DNA of 64,000 nucleotides from Henckelia pumila (Eukaryota > Streptophyta > Magnoliopsida > Lamiales > Gesneriaceae), in NCBI RefSeq assembly GCF_033568475.1, contig NC_133123.1:19578622-19642621 (forward strand), in the 5' to 3' direction. A model generated the notes under the pieces. That model had not been told where the DNA came from. It was given only the letters and a program-made list of their open reading frames with translations, and did not search any database. Below are positions 1 to 10,077 of the stretch, piece by piece. Numbering within the stretch: the first letter of the stretch is position 1; each line of letters starts with the position of its first letter. The position numbers and the translations under genes were made by a program.

Positions 1-890
1 GGAGATTTGTAACTTAGGGGGAGTCTTGATATGAGCTAAACTGATTATATGTGTTTTGTACATAAAAGCAAAAAATGAGATATTAAAGGAAATATTTATT
101 TTTTAAGATTCTTTAAGTGTTAAAATATTTATTTAAAGTTTTTTGCTTTTCTTGGATTTCAAAGTTTTAATAGAATTATTTCCTTAGATGATATGATATG
201 GTATATTGTACACTTATGATATTATCTTATATTTATCATATCTTAATATTTTGTTACCTTATCTTTGCAGATACAATCTTTGATAAGAGGAAATAAAGAT
301 CAAATCTTTCTATTGATAAGAATCACACGCCTACAAGAAAACAAGGACAAGGAGAATTCTTTGGGTTATTTATGAAGGAGGCGTGTACATGAGATGAGAC
401 GACCAAAAGAGATTTTAGATAACTTTCTGTGCATGCAACTTGAGAGAATTCTAGAGATTTTCTGAAGCATATTTTGGTCGTGTTTACTTGATTGCTTTGA
501 AGATTTGGAGAACACTTGAAGATCGAAAATCAAAGAATGTGTTGCTCTCATCGAGTTTTGGCATCAAGGATTCATCTCCTTACTTTGTTTTCTTTATTCT
601 ATTTCGTATAGAATTTTTAGAAGATGTTTTTATTCTTTATTTTCTCACATGTTTTGATAAAATTGACTTTTACAATAATTCACTAGTTTTAGGGTTTGTA
701 AAACTCTTTGATTCGTTTTTCTAGTGAAAGTTTTGCCCTGAGGCATTGCAAGAGTATTTTATACTCTTGCTTAATTATTTGAGTATGTTTATTTGGTTGA
801 TTGTTTATTTTAACCACGTTTTTATAATTTTCCGTTGCATGTTATTGAAAATGTTGTCAACACCTAGTGACAACATCTGAATCTGATTTT
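1..890 (+). mobile_element. Copia-type 3' LTR, element continues off the left edge
   Basis: A purine-rich tract (AGGGGGAG, 16-23) is followed at 27 by TGATATGAG, the usual polypurine-tract/LTR-start arrangement of plant Copia elements. The following AT-rich sequence, ending with a 'ttttccgttgcatg' segment and then 'tgttgtcaacacc', resembles the minus-strand LTR at 8437-9410, which has the matching 'ttttccgctgca...tgttgtc' end. The internal region lies left of the window. The exact 3' end is uncertain (about 862-890). No intact ORF is convincing; the open frame at 488-724 is probably LTR sequence. Confidence 0.6.
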
Positions 891-1963
891 ATGTGTAACC
901 AATTATTCCTTCATCTTCAATCCACGGTGTTGTTCAACCATTGACGTAAATAATTAGAAGGTTTCAAGAATGGAAGTTTTGGTAAACAAGCCAAAATGTC
1001 ATTTTAAACCCCACATATTCGTGTTATAATTAAGTTTGCTGTAAATTGTCATGTTGTGTGATCTGGAAGTCCTGCTGTGTGACCTAGATTTGATCTAGTG
1101 ATTCCTTCTAGCGTTTGAAGGAGATATTTATAATAACTTGCAGGCTTCAAATTTCCATAATTTTTTTTTTTTACATAGTTTACTTTTCGTATTTTCGTTT
1201 CTGCTTTTATTATTTTTTTTAATAAAAAATTTTTCCAATCAAATAAATTCGAAACTCAACATCCTATAATCGATTGAGTTAAGGTCTAAAAATTAAAGTT
1301 TTATAAACAATATTATATTCACCCCTCATCATGCCACATTTTTTTTTTTTTTTTTTTTTTATCCTAACAAAATATCATACCGATCCTAACATATTGAAGA
1401 TTGAGTGTTTTCGCTTTACAAACTCAAATTTTTAAAATTTTACCAAAAGCTCAAATGTTACGTTTCAATTGTTCTATCTAACAGAAAAAATTATTGCATT
1501 TTTACTAATCTCTCAACCAATTAATATTTCTTTCAATCAATGAAAATCAACATCATAACCTTGAATCTGACCATTGCGGGATCGAGACCTTGCGGCTTTA
1601 CCAAAAGCTATAGTTGGTGATAATGGTGTAACTCAAATCTTTTAAATCGTACCACTTAAATATCGCATTTAAATTGTTCTACCAAGAGAAACAATTATTA
1701 TATCTAACATATATGGATTAGGCTTTTTCTTATGTCTTAGGTCCAATAGTTTTCTTTTCTACCGTCAAAGTTTTATTAACAATCTATTCACCCTTTGATT
1801 CGCCTGTAAAGTCTATAATATAATAACACACAATAAGTACAGAAAGATATAATATATAGGTCGGTATTCTAAAACTTAATATACAGTCCAAATTGTACAA
1901 ATAACTTTTATTATGGACTTCTACTTTTAAAATCAACTTATACATCGACGATTGCTACGTGTT

Positions 1964-1994
<31 letters not shown>

Positions 1995-2256
1995 TTGACA
2001 ATGTCTAATAATTGGACTTAATAATTTGGTATTGCTTAATATTCTCATTTATTGATGAAAAATGTATGAAAAGGATTGCATTATTTGTATAATATATGAT
2101 TATAATTTGCCCCAAAATATCTTTTAGATGTTACACATCAAAGAGAAAACTAAAAATTCTAAAATTGGCTATATAGATAGTTTATTTTGATTTTTGGTCT
2201 TTTAATTGTTCATTAATTTTTTGATCCTAATACAATTTATTGGTGTTTTTTTAGGT
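891..2256. other. Anonymous AT-rich intergenic DNA with microsatellites
   Basis: No coding signal was found. The stretch holds a poly-T tract near 1339-1360 and a (TA)n run at 1963-1994. The rest is AT-rich sequence without recognised repeats. Confidence 0.6.
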
Positions 2257-2420
2257 CTTTTGTGATACGGTCTTATCTGTGAGACGGATCAACATGTCCA
2301 TATTTATAATAAAAATAATACTTTTAACATAAAAATTAATATCTTTTCATGGTTATCCAAATAGATAGAAGATCCATCTCATAAATATTGTTCCATCATA
2401 AGACCGTCTCACAAAAGTTT
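2257..2420. mobile_element. MITE, family A (GAGACGGTCTCA-type), copy 1
   Basis: The ends are inverted: 'cttttgtgatacggtctta' at the left and 'taagaccgtctcacaaaag' at the right. The interior carries the family block 'catatttataataaaa', then 'taatactttta' and a weak palindrome. Four other copies occur in the window (about 9712, 12285, 57486 and 59612). No coding capacity. The superfamily is not settled from the ends alone. Confidence 0.7.
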
Positions 2421-2570
2421 TTGTATTTTTTTAGGAGTGTTTTCAGCAATATCAGACACCAAATATATAAAAATCAGTGATTGATCGCACTGAAATCAAA
2501 TTTTGACTAAAATAATAAAAACTGTATTTAGGTCAACTTATATGATGTCGAACTTTTTTTATATATTTAG

Positions 2571-2758
2571 TACTGCAAAAATATGGGACACAAGCAATTC
2601 CCAATCCCGAAACATCAAAACAACGAGCAACGGACTTCTTGCTAGCTGTGCAAGCAGTTGCATCTACACAGGAGGATCTCGGCTATCCAGGAGTTTGTGT
2701 CTCAGAAATTAAGATGAGGATGAATCTGTCTACTATCTCACATTTTACTCATGTTTAA
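2571..2758 (+). pseudogene. Orphan exon-like coding fragment, unrecognised
   Basis: After a splice-acceptor-like 'tatatttag', a frame stays open for about 60 codons and ends in TAA at 2756-2758. Its composition is clearly less AT-rich than the flanks and protein-like, including ATDFLLAVQAVASTQEDLGY and then PGVCVSEIKMRMN. No promoter or start codon is attached, and the CACTA terminus begins 33 bp downstream. I do not recognise the family. It could be the last exon of a displaced host gene, a captured fragment or chance. The ATG-initiated frame at 2503-2712 lies in another frame and is not favoured. Confidence 0.3.
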
Positions 2759-2799
2759 ATTATCGCACATCAAACTCTGTAGAGAATCATCACTACAAA

Positions 2800-3200
2800 A
2801 AAAACAGAGGTTTCAGATCCGATTTTTGAGACTTTTTGAAGCGTTATGTAACCGCTTCTAATTCTTTTGAAGTGGTTCAATTCCCGAATCAATTCCTTCT
2901 CTCCTAGAACCTATTGAACCGTAACAACAACCGGTGGTGAAACAATAATAACCGGTCCTAAAAGCATTAATAAGAGCAGTTATAAACCGCTTCTAAAAGA
3001 ATTGTCACAAGCGGTTGTAAACTGCTTCGAAGGAAGTCTCTGTAGAAGTGGTTATCTAGCGCTGTGGTTGCTTTGTATCTGGAACGGTTCAAATTAACGA
3101 TTGTATTGATATCTTTAGAATCGGTTAGAAACTGTTCGTAAAGCCATGGCTGTTGGTCGACATTTTCACTTTTAGGAGCGTTTTTAACCGCTTCGGTAGT
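2800..3200. repeat. CACTA subterminal repeat array
   Basis: A short motif, 'accgcttcta' and its complement 'agaagcggtt' (variants 'aagcggttgtaaac', 'aaccgcttcggt'), recurs roughly ten times in both orientations directly inside the CACTA end. In this superfamily such arrays are binding sites for the element-encoded TNPA-like protein. This is known for the superfamily and inferred here. Confidence 0.6.
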
Positions 3201-3539
3201 ATTTTTTTATTTTTAAAATTTCCTAATTTTCCCCATTTCCAGATTATCCTATTCTATTCCTATTGCAGACCACTCAATTATGAAAAAAAACATGGTACAT
3301 CTAGTAGAAATAACTCAAAAATATGAAAAAAGTAATTGTCATTCATCTGGAAACCAAACATAATTCAACAATCCACAAATGACTGAAATTATTGTCTTAA
3401 GTTTCAAGAAACAGAATTTCTAAAAGCAAAAGCAGAATAATGATTGCAAATGAAAACATAAGCTAAAGCAAATTTACCCTTGAATATCTCTAATTATCAG
3501 ATGATTATTCCGAAGGATTCCTACGACCATTTTCTTTTT

Positions 3540-5622
3540 CTTTTGGATTTGATGTGGCATGCATTTGTTGCTGAATGATATTTGCCATTACGATTGCCAT
3601 CTGTAAAAAGAAATCAAATTAGTATCATAGACTTAAACAAGTGACCAATTTGTTAATCTCATATTATATAACATGTAAATACCTGTGTTGGTAATTATTC
3701 AGGTCCATTGGACCCTCCAACAGTTCCAGGTATCATACTCTGCATAACACGTGCAAAACTTTGGAATTGATCTTGCATTTGTCTCATTTGCTCCATTTCA
3801 ATTTGAAGTTGTGCTTTTTGTGTCTCCATTTCTGCTCGCAACTATGATTCACGCGTCTCCATATCTTTCTTCATTTGTTCTTGCATTGCTTTGAATTTAT
3901 CTGTCATATCTGTAGTAGAGTGATAGGATTGCCTATATTGTAGAATGAGCTACGCCTACATTGTTCGGGGAAGACTTGGCTAGGCAGTGCTCCTGCTCCT
4001 AGGCATCGGACTCGACCAGAATGCTCAGCTCCGAAGACATCACTGCATTAAATTTATAATTAATGCATATTCATTTTGTAATAGCCTCAACTAAAATGAT
4101 ATGAAATATTAAAGAAAATATAACCGAAATGCATCCTCATGCACTTCTATTGCTTGTGCTCCCTCAGGCATGTCTTGTAGACGAGTTTGCACGGCCTCAT
4201 CCAACAAATTCTAACAAAAAAAACGTCTATTAAATGAAAAAAAAAATCATTCAAAAGACATTTTAAAATATTGATACAAATCAGTACCTCATAGCGTATG
4301 GCTTCAACATCAACCGGAGCACCTCCTTTTTTTTTACTTCTCCGACTCAAATGCATTATTTCAATGCGAGTCGGCTTTCTACCATTTTCTTTGAACTAAT
4401 AGAAGAATAATAAACCAAATATGATAAATTATGACAACTGAAATTTAGCAAACAACAAAATGTGTATTTTTAATTCACACATTCACAAATTACAAAATAA
4501 ATGAAAAGAAAAACTAGAATAAACCATTAACGACATATCTTTAAAGTTTATCTACATTCTATGACATTGTTAATCTACATTTACAACACCACATAAGCAT
4601 AACACTAGTTATTGATACCATCAAAGTTCAAAAAACAAATAGGTAATATGAAACTTGTTGCAAAGAAAAATTATGGTTTGATGCTTACAAATTTATCTTC
4701 CAAAGAAGGAATACTCGTTCGTCCCTGTGCATGAGTTCCCCTTTTTTTTTTTTCCATTTTCTCGATTTATTTTTGAACTTTTCTACAAAAAAAATTACAT
4801 TTTACTTAGAATATCCATAACTATATATAAAAAAATAATCAATATTCATGATTACCTCAGTATTCTTCCAGTGCACACATAATTTTTCCCAAACTTCAGC
4901 AGCCAACCCATGAGGAATAGGGCGAATGGACACAAGCTCTTCTATTGGGATATTCAAGTCATAAGACGTAGCTTTAACTTCGGTCCTCCATCGCCTCCAT
5001 GCAACCCCCATTATTTGCATCATAAAATCTCGGTGTTGAGCGGATATTATGAAACGTGCCTATAAACATAAAAATTAAACAAGTTAATGTTTGAAACCCA
5101 TGTATGATATTAAGTACTTCTCAACTTACAATAACAAGTTTCCATGCCTCCTCCAACTTATGCTTTGGGATTTTTCTCCAGTCTAAATAGTCAAGGGGCA
5201 ACAAAACTCCATTCCGAGCTATGGTCCCCACATAATTAGCCAGTACCGGCTGTAAATCTCCATAAGGCTGACCTCTTTTATTAAATGTTACATGTAGAAA
5301 ATCATCATGATGCAATGCATGAACATCCTTCATTACAGTCCTCCCACATCTATTTTGCTGCCTTTGTGAAGGCAACACTTCATCTTCGTCTGATAAGTAT
5401 ATATGCACAATATTATTGTTATTTGGTGCTTTAAACTTAAGTATATATATTTAAAAAATATTTCTGACCTTCCTCGTGGAACTCGTCATCTTGTTGTGAT
5501 TCTAGTGCATTGTTTTGGGTTTCCGATGGTGATTGTGATGTTGTGTCTTGTGATTCAACTTTATTTTCACACCTATTATTTGACTCTTGTCCCCTAGATC
5601 GCCTTCTGATATTCTTAATCAA
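3540..5622 (-). pseudogene. Degenerate CACTA TNP1-like protein (Transposase_24 type)
   Basis: Several minus-strand open segments line up as one broken gene. An acidic, Q/S-rich N-terminal piece (5437-5622) comes first. It is followed by 5121-5408, with ...GTIARNGVLLPLDYLDWRK... and the core 'LDWRKIPKHKLEEAWK'. Then comes 4802-5023, with MMQIMGVAWRRWRTEVK. A further stretch around 3905-4035 reads DVFGAEHSGRVRCLGAGALP, a hallmark of this family. The C-terminal part (about 3690-3905) encodes a Met/Gln/Glu-rich coiled coil (QMRQMQDQFQSFARVMQSM). Stops and frame changes separate the parts, and some gaps may be introns. Not expected to be functional. Confidence 0.65.
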
Positions 5623-5700
5623 CTTATGAAGTCTTTTGTTTGTAATTTTTCATATGTACCTGAGAATAGTAATATAAAATGACCGCAGTCGGGAAGATGG

Positions 5701-5988
5701 TAAAGATACATAACAAATATAATCGAACAGAGGAATGTACAGAGAAAAAAAAAAAAAAAAGACCCCAATTTTAACAAGTATCATAGATAACATCTGATGT
5801 GGTGGAGTTTTTAAATTTAATTATACATTACATATAAAAAGATCATGATTCTTTACAGTTCATTTGTTTTAATCTACATTGGTCATGAAATTGGATGGAT
5901 AATAACACGTATGAAAATTAACCTCCTCGCAAACAGCTCCTACATTCCAATCTCAAACGAAAAAACATATCATCCACGGATAGGAAAA
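5701..5988. other. Anonymous intergenic stretch
   Basis: Contains a poly-A run near 5742-5760. No coding or repeat signal is recognised. It could hide the lost right end of the CACTA remnant. Confidence 0.5.
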
Positions 5989-6276
5989 ATAAGTTTTTTG
6001 GTCTAGTAACTTTACTCTTTTGGGTTTTGATCCATTAACTTTTTTGATTTGGGTTTTGGTACATTAACTTTGCATTTTCAGTGTTTTTTGGTCCAACTGT
6101 GTACGTGTCAACTTTTGATTGATCCAAAATGATGATGTGGACCAATCAAAAGCTGACACGTACGCAGTTGGACCAAAAAACACTAAAAATGCAAAGTTAG
6201 AGTACCCAAACCCAAATCGAAGAAGTTAATGGACCAAAACCAAAACATGGACAAGTTAATGGACCAAAAAAATTAT
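5989..6276. mobile_element. Fold-back MITE (long inverted repeat)
   Basis: The two halves are near-complementary over about 130 bp. 'ttttttggtc...ccattaac', 'gcattttcagtgttttttgg' and 'ccaactgtgtacgtgtcaac' on the left are mirrored by 'gctgacacgtacgcagttgg', 'aaaacactaaaaatgcaaag' and 'ggaccaaaaaaatt' on the right. A short loop lies near 6120-6140. There is no ORF. The family resembles the 'tttggtcc...ggaccaaa' fold-back MITEs elsewhere in the window in style, but not closely in sequence. Confidence 0.75.
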
Positions 6277-6947
6277 TTTCATGGATATTACTGAAAAATG
6301 GAAGCCGACTGTATGTGTATCAATTCCAAGAAAATTAAGTATGACAGGAATGAGCTCTACAACACTTTAAAAAACAGATACAATCCTGGAACACCTAATA
6401 AACTCCAAAACTCACAAGAAAGTTGGCTCAACTTCGGAAAGTAGTTTTCATTTCTACCAAATAACTTGTAAACAATTGAGGCTATGAAAAAAGATGAGCT
6501 TTTAAAGAGCAAAATGACAAGCAGGAGAAATCATGATACTAAATTAGCAACCAAACAAAGAGTCAACACATTATTAGGAGAATCACCGCTCAAAATCCTT
6601 CCCAACATAAAGATATTTTATGGCAGATTCACATAAATATCTAAATACCAAATTCGCACAAAACATATTGCAACTTGCGGTAGAGTGATGGTTGAATGAA
6701 AAGGAAAATAATCGAACGTGAGGAAGATAATTAACTTCACAGGCGGGAATGTAAATTATTAACGCGGGATTCTGAAATGATGTGTGGTTTCTTTCGTACG
6801 CTATTAGGAGAAATCTAAGAGTCTTTTCGTTTTCTCATGTTTTATTTTTAATAATAATAATAATAATTCTTAAGACGGAGGCAGAGCATTTTATATTTTA
6901 TAAAAGATATTGGATTATTAGATAAATATGGCATTAATATATTTATG

Positions 6948-6979
<32 letters not shown>

Positions 6980-7494
6980 AGTTTTAGCTATGAGTAAATA
7001 TTGTCGATGATTTAATTAGCTAATTTCATGACCATTACCATAATTTAAAATCATAATCTTCTTATAGAAAAATGAAACAACGATATTAGAATAGCAAAAT
7101 TCACCAATAGGTTTTGGCCAAATATTTAATTTAAGTCCTTTAATACCTTATAAAAAAATTTAAAAATAAAAATAAATTGTTTGATTTTTACATATATTTC
7201 TTAATATATATATATATATATATATATATGTAAAATTATGTAAAAATACTGTAAATAATTTCAAATATATAATATTTTATGAAATTTGAAAATAAAACAT
7301 GAAATTTATGAGGTAGATATGAAAAGTTGATGTAGATTAAAAAGTAATTGTATTTTCTTCATAACTCTATCTTATGAAATCTCTATAATTTTATAATTAT
7401 CGTTAAATTAGATCACATCAAATTCCTTAATCACATATCAGCTCTGTTCTTCAATTACAACTTTCATGGATATAAATAACATGGGTGTAATCTT
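6277..7494. other. Anonymous AT-rich intergenic DNA
   Basis: No gene seen. (TA)n microsatellites lie at 6948-6975 and 7203-7229, and a short (AAT)n lies near 6850-6866. Confidence 0.6.
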
Positions 7495-7785
7495 CCTACC
7501 ATATTGAATGGATTGTGATATACTTCAATAAAGTGATTTTCCTGGATGAGTTAACAAACTGGGCTAATAAAACTTCTCCAACAAGTGATGAGCTGCTAGC
7601 TAGCCTGAAACCACGATCAAGAGTGTTAAGGGGGGCCGAAAGGTGTTCCGACGTATCCCCTCCGACACTCAAGTCAGATGCTAGGATAGCGAAATATAGA
7701 GAGTGGTGTGTGCACACGAGTGAAAATTGAATTCAAATAATGAAAGTGAACCTCGTATTTATAGGAGAACGCTCCAGATCTTATG
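7495..7785 (-). repeat. Gypsy-like LTR fragment (minus strand)
   Basis: On the minus strand this reads '...CTATAAATACGAGG...', a TATA box, followed by a segment meaning 'TGACTTGAGTGTCGGAGGGG' and 'ACACCTTTCGGCCCCCCTTA'. This 'acttgag(c/t)gtcggag...acacctttcggc' block recurs in the R/U5 part of many plant Ty3/gypsy LTRs. It abuts the Copia gag remnant at about 7785, so it has replaced or interrupted the rest of that element. Both strands have short open frames here (7496-7717 and 7515-7730), but neither is gene-like. Confidence 0.55.
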
Positions 7786-8385
7786 CTCGTATTCCTTATC
7801 TAGAGTTATATCATCATTGACAGCTTCATGATCACCAAAATTACCAAGAGTAGATGTATTCAAGCAAACTGATTTTTCACTGGTGTTGCGACTTGGTGTT
7901 GCAACACCAGAGGCAACACCCAGTGGGTTGACTTGAAAACATCTCTTTTCTTTCAGCAATGCAGCCAGGGAGGTATGATCTTCTTCATAATTCTGTTCTT
8001 GATCTCTGTCAGAGTCATCATCTCTCGAGAAAACAGTCATACCTTTGTGGAATCGATTTGCACATTCAATTGCATAGTGTCCATATCCATTGCATTCCCT
8101 GCATTGCACATAATCAAAATTCTTGGTATTAGATTCATAATTAACAACATACCTTGGTCGAGACAGTTCTCGAATAGGTGACACCCTCAACAAATTTTCA
8201 GGAGCAGGAAAACTAGGTTGCTTAGATTGTTGTCCAACTTTCTGTTTGTTTCTTCTTTTCAAATAATCTTCAAACTTCTGTGTGATAAAGGAAATTGAAT
8301 CATCAAATAAATCTGACTTATTTACTTCCGGTGGTCGGAATCTGACGTCAACAACCGGCACGTCCATGATAAACCTACAAAACAA
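7759..8385 (-). pseudogene. Copia gag fragment with CCHC zinc knuckle
   Basis: A minus-strand frame of 208 codons. Residues around 96-109 form a zinc knuckle, CRECNGYGHYAIEC (CX2CX4HX4C), which in retrotransposon Gag binds RNA. The upstream part (SFITQKFEDYLKRRNKQKVG) is the end of the UBN2/gag-like domain, and the downstream part is acidic. The frame runs into the unrelated LTR fragment at about 7785 and stops inside it. The N-terminal gag and all of pol are missing. The PBS and LTR lie just upstream in the same orientation, so this is the 5' end of a broken Copia element. Confidence 0.8.
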
Positions 8386-8422
8386 AAATAACCAGAATCT
8401 CTGGTAGTAAAGTCAAGAGATG

Positions 8423-8434
8423 GCTCTGATGCCA
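8423..8434 (-). other. Copia primer-binding site
   Basis: On the minus strand this reads TGGCATCAGAGC, one base from the canonical initiator-Met tRNA complement TGGTATCAGAGC. It lies two bases downstream of the LTR end (…GTCA) at 8437 and upstream of gag. Confidence 0.85.
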
Positions 8435-8436
8435 CT

Positions 8437-9410
8437 TGACAGAAAACGTATTGTAATTGTAGGTTAAAATCAAGAGTCAGTCTTGTCCGCGGTGTCACAA
8501 CATCAACGACAACACAGTGCAGCGGAAAATAAACAAAAATAAAAAAATACAAGAAATTAATTTTGCACGAGTATAAAAACTCGTGCGGGTGACTTAGGGC
8601 TAAATATCACTAGTAAACGTAAGATCAGTCTTACAAAAATAATCCTAGTGATTTTACGAAAAATCAATAAATCCTAAATTTCTCAACAAGTTGAGAAATC
8701 AAACTTGCATCCTAAATAATCAGAATATAAAACAAATCAGATTCAACTCCCGTAGCCTAAATTGAAGAGACAGAAAAGATCTTCGATCAACACAGTTCTC
8801 ACAGTGTTGTCTCTGATGTTTTCAACACGAACGGCAGCACGGGGACAAGTAGTAACGACGACTACAAAATTGCTTCAGAATCTTCAAATTTTTCAATGTG
8901 ATTTTCTCTGAAAGCTCTTATGAATTCTCCTCTGAAGTGTACAATTATTTGTGCGCAAAATTCTTTCTTATAGATGAGAGTCCAAGCATGGAAAGGATTT
9001 TCTTGTAGAGTCCTACACAAATAAGGAAATAAGTCTTTGTTAGGAATAAGACTCTTTTAAATATATCTTGATAATATTTAATAACCATGATACACATAAA
9101 TTCCTTATCAAGATAATATTTAATCTAGGCAAATATCTATCTCAATATTTTCGATAATAGCACATAAATATTTAGTATATCATATTAATGCATATCTTGA
9201 TAATATTGTATAAACATAAAACACTTCAATTCGATATCAAGATATATTTTGATTAAGTTAAATATCTATCCTAAAAATATTATCGAGATCATAGAATATT
9301 TAACCATATCAAATCAAATCTTTTGTCTAGAAAGCAAAATTCAATATTTATAATTAACACGCTTAAGGAAAAGATTTTCACGGAATTAAAATTCCTTTCA
9401 CTTCCTGTGT
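8437..9410 (-). repeat. Copia 5' LTR (minus strand)
   Basis: The sequence between the PBS and about 9410 has the features of a Copia LTR. It contains repeated 'gataatatttaat' U3 sequence near 9060-9300, a C/T-rich R/U5 portion ending 'tttattttccgctgcac...gttgtcgttg', and a terminal CA next to the PBS. It resembles the LTR at the left edge of the window. The outer boundary was not fixed, and no partner LTR was found. Confidence 0.55.
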
Positions 9411-9694
9411 AAAAAAGGGATCGGAAGATGTAGAAGGATTCAACATTCGAACTTCCATATCTCATGTGTTCTTTATATCTTTTGTATAGTTGATTTACTT
9501 GTGATTCCAGTATAAAAACTTTATTGAATGCATTTGAACTATTTTCGCACTTTTAAGTTGTTTAAATGCCTTCAAAAGTTGAGAAATTTGATCTAGTTGG
9601 TTAACACCTATTCGACCGATCTAGTATTTCAAAGAAAATTTTTACTATGTGCATTAACCCCCACCCCCTCTCATCTACACACACCCGATCCTAA
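9411..9694 (+). repeat. Copia (SIRE-like) LTR 3' tail, plus strand
   Basis: The block 'agatgtagaaggattcaaca', followed by 'cccccaccccctctcatcta' and 'cacacccgatcctaaca', is the typical end of SIRE/Maximus-type Copia LTRs. The same arrangement recurs at 49365-49773. No PBS or coding region follows, only 'agtactatgag', a possible decayed PBS. Confidence 0.5.
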
Positions 9695-9711
9695 CAAGTA
9701 CTATGAGTAGG

Positions 9712-9857
9712 TCTTTTTTGTGACAGCTTCATAGATCTTTATTCATGAGACATGTCTAACCCTACTCATATTTATAATAAAAGTTAATATTTCGGCATAA
9801 AAGTAATATTTTTCATGGATTACCCAAATTGGAGATCCGTCTCACAAGAGTTTTTGT
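9712..9857. mobile_element. MITE, family A, copy 2
   Basis: The right end is 'gatccgtctcacaagagttt' and the interior carries 'ctactcatatttataataaaa'. The left end ('tttttgtgacagcttcatag') is decayed. Same family as the copies at 2257 and 12285. Confidence 0.6.
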
Positions 9858-10077
9858 ACAATACTATTAATCCAAATTAATCTTATGCATATCACCGAAA
9901 AAATTTCTAGAATCAAAGACTTGCATTAGTTCTCATTTCATGCAACACACACTATTTAAATCATCTCATCAATCAACACATTGTTTAGTTCTTGAAACTA
10001 TATATTTTACACAGAGATCATTATTAAGCACGAAATCCATCACATTGGCAACACTATATATATTTATATATATATAT

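Larger units (their letters stand above)
2791..5700 (-). mobile_element. CACTA (En/Spm) transposon remnant, right end not found
   Basis: The left terminus starts CACTACAAAAAAAACAG at 2791, the classic CACTA end. It is followed to about 3200 by many direct and inverted copies of an 'accgcttctaa / gcggtt' motif, matching the subterminal binding-site arrays of this superfamily. Minus-strand coding remnants inside (3540-5622) match the plant En/Spm Transposase_24 type. I could not find a TTGTAGTG terminus on the right, so the element is truncated or its right end is too diverged. The 5700 limit is approximate. Confidence 0.65.

Noticed and set aside
5403-5597. Plus-strand 64-codon ORF
   Set aside because: Antisense to the CACTA TNP1-like remnant, hydrophobic by chance and without a motif.
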